A DNA stretch of 46,618 nt from an uncultured Bacteroidota bacterium (lineage in GTDB: Bacteria > Bacteroidota > Bacteroidia > Chitinophagales > Chitinophagaceae). Of this stretch, positions 43,861 to 46,618 are shown in pieces (position 1 is the stretch's first letter; each line of letters begins with the position of its first letter). Location of the stretch: contig CAILUU010000035.1 of the NCBI GenBank assembly GCA_903837525.1, positions 1 to 46,618 on the forward strand. The letters are read 5' to 3'. The position numbers and the translations under genes were made by a program. The notes under the pieces were generated by a model. The model ran no database searches, was not told the DNA's origin, and saw only the letters and a program-made list of their open reading frames with translations.

Positions 43861-45537
43861 ATGCTACAAAAATTACACATACTCAACTACGCAATAATAG
43901 ATGAAATTGAAATTGATTTCTCTACTAATTTAAATTGTATAACTGGCGAAACAGGAGCTGGTAAAAGTATTTTAATGGGAGCGTTAAGTCTTATCCTTGG
44001 CGATAGAGCAGATAGTAGCGTACTACAAGTAAAAGAAAAAAAATGTATTGTTGAAGGTTATTTTTCTACAAATAAAAATACAAAAATATCCTATTTTCTA
44101 AAGCAAAATGAGTTAGATGGCGAAGAGGCATTGGTAATACGAAGAGAGATAGCAGTAAATGGAAAATCAAGAGCATTTATAAACGATACACCCGTAAATC
44201 TTAATCAATTAAAGGAGTTGAGTAGTATGCTGGTTGATTTGCACCAGCAATTTGATACGTTAGAATTAGGCGATAATGATTTTCAACGAGAAGTTGTTGA
44301 TGCCTTAGGCGATAATGCTACTTTATTAATAACGTATAAAGAAGCCTATTCAACTTATATAGCTTGTAAAAAAGAATTATTTTTTTTGCAAGAAGAGCAA
44401 GCCAAAGCCAATACAACACTAGATTATAATCAGTTTTTATTTGATGAATTAAATGAAATTAATTTAAAAGAAAATGAGTTAGAAAATTTAGATGCTGAGT
44501 TAAAATTGTTAAGTAATGCCGAAAATGTAAAACAGCAATTAGATGGTATTTATTTTGAATTGAATGAAAGTGAGCAGCCTGTTGTACAGCAAATAAAATC
44601 GCTGAACAATAAGTTACAGTCCTTAACACAATATCACCCTAATATAGAAAATTTATTTAAACGCTCACAAGCTGTACAAATAGAGTTGCAAGATATTGCC
44701 AATGAAATTGATGCAATAAATAACACCATACATTACAGTGCTGAAAGATTACAATTGGTAAATGATAAAATTGCTATTGGTTACAAACTTTTAAAAAAGC
44801 ACAATGTTACTACTACCACTGAACTCATTATTATCAAAAACGATCTAGAAAATAAGCTTAATGATGTTTTGAATATTAGTGATGCTATTTCAAAAAAAGA
44901 AAAAGAAACAAATGATTGGCTTTTAAAATGCATAAATAGTGCAGAACAACTTGCAGCTAATAGAAAAAAAATAAGTAAGCCCTTTACACAACATGTAAAT
45001 ACATTATTAGCACAAGTAGGTATGCCCAATGCTCAATTAAAAATAGAAGTAAATGATGTAGCATTAAATGCAACAGGCAACAATAGTATTGAGTTTTTAT
45101 TTGATGCGAACCTGCCTACCGGACAGGCAGGCAAAAGTAATAAATTTGAGCCCTTACGTAAAGTAGCTAGTGGCGGAGAGCTTAGTAGGCTAATGCTTTG
45201 TATAAAAAGTTTGGTTGCAAAAAAATTACAACTGCCTACATTAATTTTTGATGAAATAGATACGGGTATAAGTGGAGAGGCAGCCAAACAGGTAGGTAAT
45301 ATTATGAGGGAGCTTTCTACTAATCATCAATTAATTACCATAACACATCAACCACAAATTGCAGCAAAAGCCTATGCACATTATTTTGTGTATAAGGCTA
45401 TTAAAGAGGATAAAATAGTAACTAATATTCGATTACTAAATAATGATGAACGTATAACTACCATTGCACAAATGCTAGGTGGTGAAAGACCAACTGCTGC
45501 AGCCCTAGAAAATGCAAGAGAAATGGTAGGAAATTAA
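43861..45537 (+). CDS. recN: DNA repair protein RecN with in-frame repeat insert
   Basis: An SMC-like ATPase for double-strand break repair. 558 residues. Walker A is NCITGETGAGKSILMGAL. INDTPVNLNQLKEL and DLHQQFDTLELG follow, then the coiled coil (about 150-370). The C part has ASGGELSRLMLCIKSL (signature) and TLIFDEIDTGISGEAA (Walker B), and ITHQPQIAAKA. Between them residues 418-424 (LPTGQAG) are encoded by the palindrome at 45111-45131. Without these the text DANKSNKFEPLRKVASGG reads like other Bacteroidota RecN. The frame is kept, so it may still work. Confidence 0.93.
   Translation: MLQKLHILNYAIIDEIEIDFSTNLNCITGETGAGKSILMGALSLILGDRADSSVLQVKEKKCIVEGYFSTNKNTKISYFLKQNELDGEEALVIRREIAVNGKSRAFINDTPVNLNQLKELSSMLVDLHQQFDTLELGDNDFQREVVDALGDNATLLITYKEAYSTYIACKKELFFLQEEQAKANTTLDYNQFLFDELNEINLKENELENLDAELKLLSNAENVKQQLDGIYFELNESEQPVVQQIKSLNNKLQSLTQYHPNIENLFKRSQAVQIELQDIANEIDAINNTIHYSAERLQLVNDKIAIGYKLLKKHNVTTTTELIIIKNDLENKLNDVLNISDAISKKEKETNDWLLKCINSAEQLAANRKKISKPFTQHVNTLLAQVGMPNAQLKIEVNDVALNATGNNSIEFLFDANLPTGQAGKSNKFEPLRKVASGGELSRLMLCIKSLVAKKLQLPTLIFDEIDTGISGEAAKQVGNIMRELSTNHQLITITHQPQIAAKAYAHYFVYKAIKEDKIVTNIRLLNNDERITTIAQMLGGERPTAAALENAREMVGN
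45111..45131. repeat. GC-rich palindromic repeat inserted in recN
   Basis: CCTGCCT and AGGCAGG form a 7-bp inverted repeat around ACCGGAC. It is 21 bases long, a multiple of three, so it adds seven residues and keeps the frame. Its base content is far richer in GC than the surrounding gene. Such CCTGCC palindromes are, as I recall, dispersed in Bacteroidota genomes. Confidence 0.7.
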
Positions 45538-45564
45538 ACCGATGTTTTTTTAATAGTACCATAT

Positions 45565-45696
45565 TTGCTTCTTAAAATTGGAATACCATTCTTAATGACC
45601 ATTCCGTTTTATTTTTTAATAGTAATTTTAGCAATATTTGTATATGTAACTGTGGGTGTATTTTTGATAATTAAAATAGCAAAGCTTTTACAATAG
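45565..45696 (+). CDS. Possible small membrane protein between recN and fabI
   Basis: An open frame from TTG 45565 (43 residues), or from ATG 45595 (33 residues), to TAG 45696. The peptide is almost all hydrophobic (MTIPFYFLIVILAIFVYVTV, then GVFLIIKIAKLLQ) with a positive end, like a single membrane helix. It has no recognised family. It fills most of the 205-base recN-fabI gap. AT-rich DNA readily gives such frames by chance, so the call is weak. Confidence 0.35.
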   Translation: MLLKIGIPFLMTIPFYFLIVILAIFVYVTVGVFLIIKIAKLLQ

Positions 45697-45742
45697 ATTT
45701 TTACATAAATAATTTTATCTTTACTAAAACTACTAAACTACT

Positions 45743-46555
45743 ATGGCGTACAACTTACTTAAAGGGAAAAAAGGAATAATATTTGGTGCGTTAGACGAAA
45801 AATCTATTGCTTGGAAAACCGCATTACGTTGCCATGAAGAAGGGGCGCAAATTGTGTTAACCAATGCACCTGTAGCTATGCGTATGGGCGAAATTAATAA
45901 ATTAGCAGAACTTATAGGTGCTCCAGTTATTGCTTGCGATGTAAGCAATAACGATGATGTAGCCAACCTTATAACTCAAGCCAAAGAACATTTTGATGGT
46001 GGAGTAGATTTTATTTTACACTCCATAGGTATGAGTATTAATGTACGTAAAGGAATAACCTATACCGAAAACAATTACGACTTTAGCCATAAAGGATTAG
46101 ATATATCTGCCCTTAGTTTACACAGAGTGCTAGCAGCAGCAATGAAGCAAGATGCTATAAATGAATGGGGTAGTGTAGTAGCACTTAGTTATATTGCTGC
46201 ACAACGGGTTTTTCCAGATTACAACGATATGGCCGATAATAAAGCAATGTTAGAAAGTATTGCTCGTAATTTTGGTTATCAATACGGAGTAAAAAAACAA
46301 GTACGGGTAAATACTATTTCTCAATCGCCTACACGTACTACTGCAGGTAGTGGTGTAAAAGGGTTTGATGGATTTATAAATTATGCCGAAAAAATGAGCC
46401 CTTTAGGTAATGCAAGTGCAGAGGCCTGTGCCGATTATATTGTTACCTTATTTAGCGACTTAACTAAATATGTAACCATGCAAAATTTGTTTCATGATGG
46501 TGGCTTTAGCTTTACAGGGGTTACGCAAAGCGTTATTGAGCAAATGGAAAAATAA
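45743..46555 (+). CDS. fabI: Enoyl-ACP reductase (NADH)
   Basis: The last reductive step of each fatty acid elongation cycle. 270 residues of the SDR fold. NAD site: GIIFGALDEKSIAWKTAL (FabI-type GxxxxxSIAW). The acceptor site has LHSIGMSINV. The catalytic set is ALSYIAAQRVFPDYNDMADNK with Tyr150, Tyr160 and Lys167 (Y-x6-K), as in FabI. NTISQSPTRTTAGSG is the substrate-loop region. Full length. TATCTTTA (-7, one base off) lies at about 45716. A terminator follows. Confidence 0.95.
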   Translation: MAYNLLKGKKGIIFGALDEKSIAWKTALRCHEEGAQIVLTNAPVAMRMGEINKLAELIGAPVIACDVSNNDDVANLITQAKEHFDGGVDFILHSIGMSINVRKGITYTENNYDFSHKGLDISALSLHRVLAAAMKQDAINEWGSVVALSYIAAQRVFPDYNDMADNKAMLESIARNFGYQYGVKKQVRVNTISQSPTRTTAGSGVKGFDGFINYAEKMSPLGNASAEACADYIVTLFSDLTKYVTMQNLFHDGGFSFTGVTQSVIEQMEK

Positions 46556-46574
46556 ACAAGAGATTAGTCCATAA

Positions 46575-46604
46575 AAAAAATCCTTTCAAAAGAAAGGATT
46601 TTTT
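46575..46604 (+). terminator. Terminator after fabI
   Basis: AAAAAATCCTTTC pairs perfectly with GAAAGGATTTTTT across an AAAA loop; A and T runs make it usable on both strands. Confidence 0.88.
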
Positions 46605-46618
46605 ATTTATAATAATTT

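Overview
The window is a chromosomal segment of an AT-rich member of the Bacteroidota, most likely a Chitinophagales/Chitinophagaceae-type organism. Support comes from exact Bacteroidota -7 promoter boxes (TAnnTTTG), no consistent Shine-Dalgarno sequences, a type IX secretion-linked PorV/PorU-like pair with a C-terminal sorting domain, an HscA-like Hsp70, a PafA-type phosphatase, and the tRNA-tuf-trnW-secE-nusG order. No phage, insertion sequence, CRISPR array or plasmid function was seen. The genus call is inference.

Layout. 1-389: tail of a TPR protein, a bidirectional terminator and tRNA-Asp. 543-3989: accA (fatty acid synthesis), then a Gfo/Idh/MocA oxidoreductase and a membrane sugar transferase that probably starts a surface glycan. 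4082-7894: a secreted M1 metallopeptidase with a predicted outer-membrane barrel, followed directly by a GNAT/FemAB-like gene. 8096-11353: an alpha-oxoamine synthase (sphingolipid/sulfonolipid type), PafA-type alkaline phosphatase and tRNA-Gln. 11434-15117: head-to-head cyanophycin synthetase and cyanophycinase, a nitrogen storage module. 15157-17221: FkbM-like methyltransferase and tyrS. 17515-23724: PorV2-like and PorU2-like proteins. 23802-27066: HscA-like chaperone, a methyltransferase and riboflavin synthase.

27179-32171 is an information-processing block: rpsU, xerC, a short hibernation factor, tRNA-Thr/Tyr/Gly/Thr, tuf, tRNA-Trp, secE and nusG. The rplKAJL-rpoBC genes that usually follow nusG are absent; a terminator and dapA come next. 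33159-38912: a secreted esterase, RNase Z (none of the tRNA genes here encodes CCA, so their 3' ends need processing), a STAS protein, clpC and cmk. 39142-46555: ispH diverging from an alpha-amylase-family gene whose lipoprotein leader is split between frames, a NIF3 protein with a zinc-ribbon coiled-coil protein, recN, a possible tiny membrane protein and fabI.

Most genes are ordinary housekeeping genes. The best second-look items are a palindromic repeat inserted in frame in recN, the split lipoprotein leader of the amylase gene, the PorV2/PorU2 pair, the cyanophycin locus with a conserved HxxEHxxxE site in CphA, the M1-barrel fusion, a Glu-to-Asp change in the second Walker B of ClpC, and the break after nusG.
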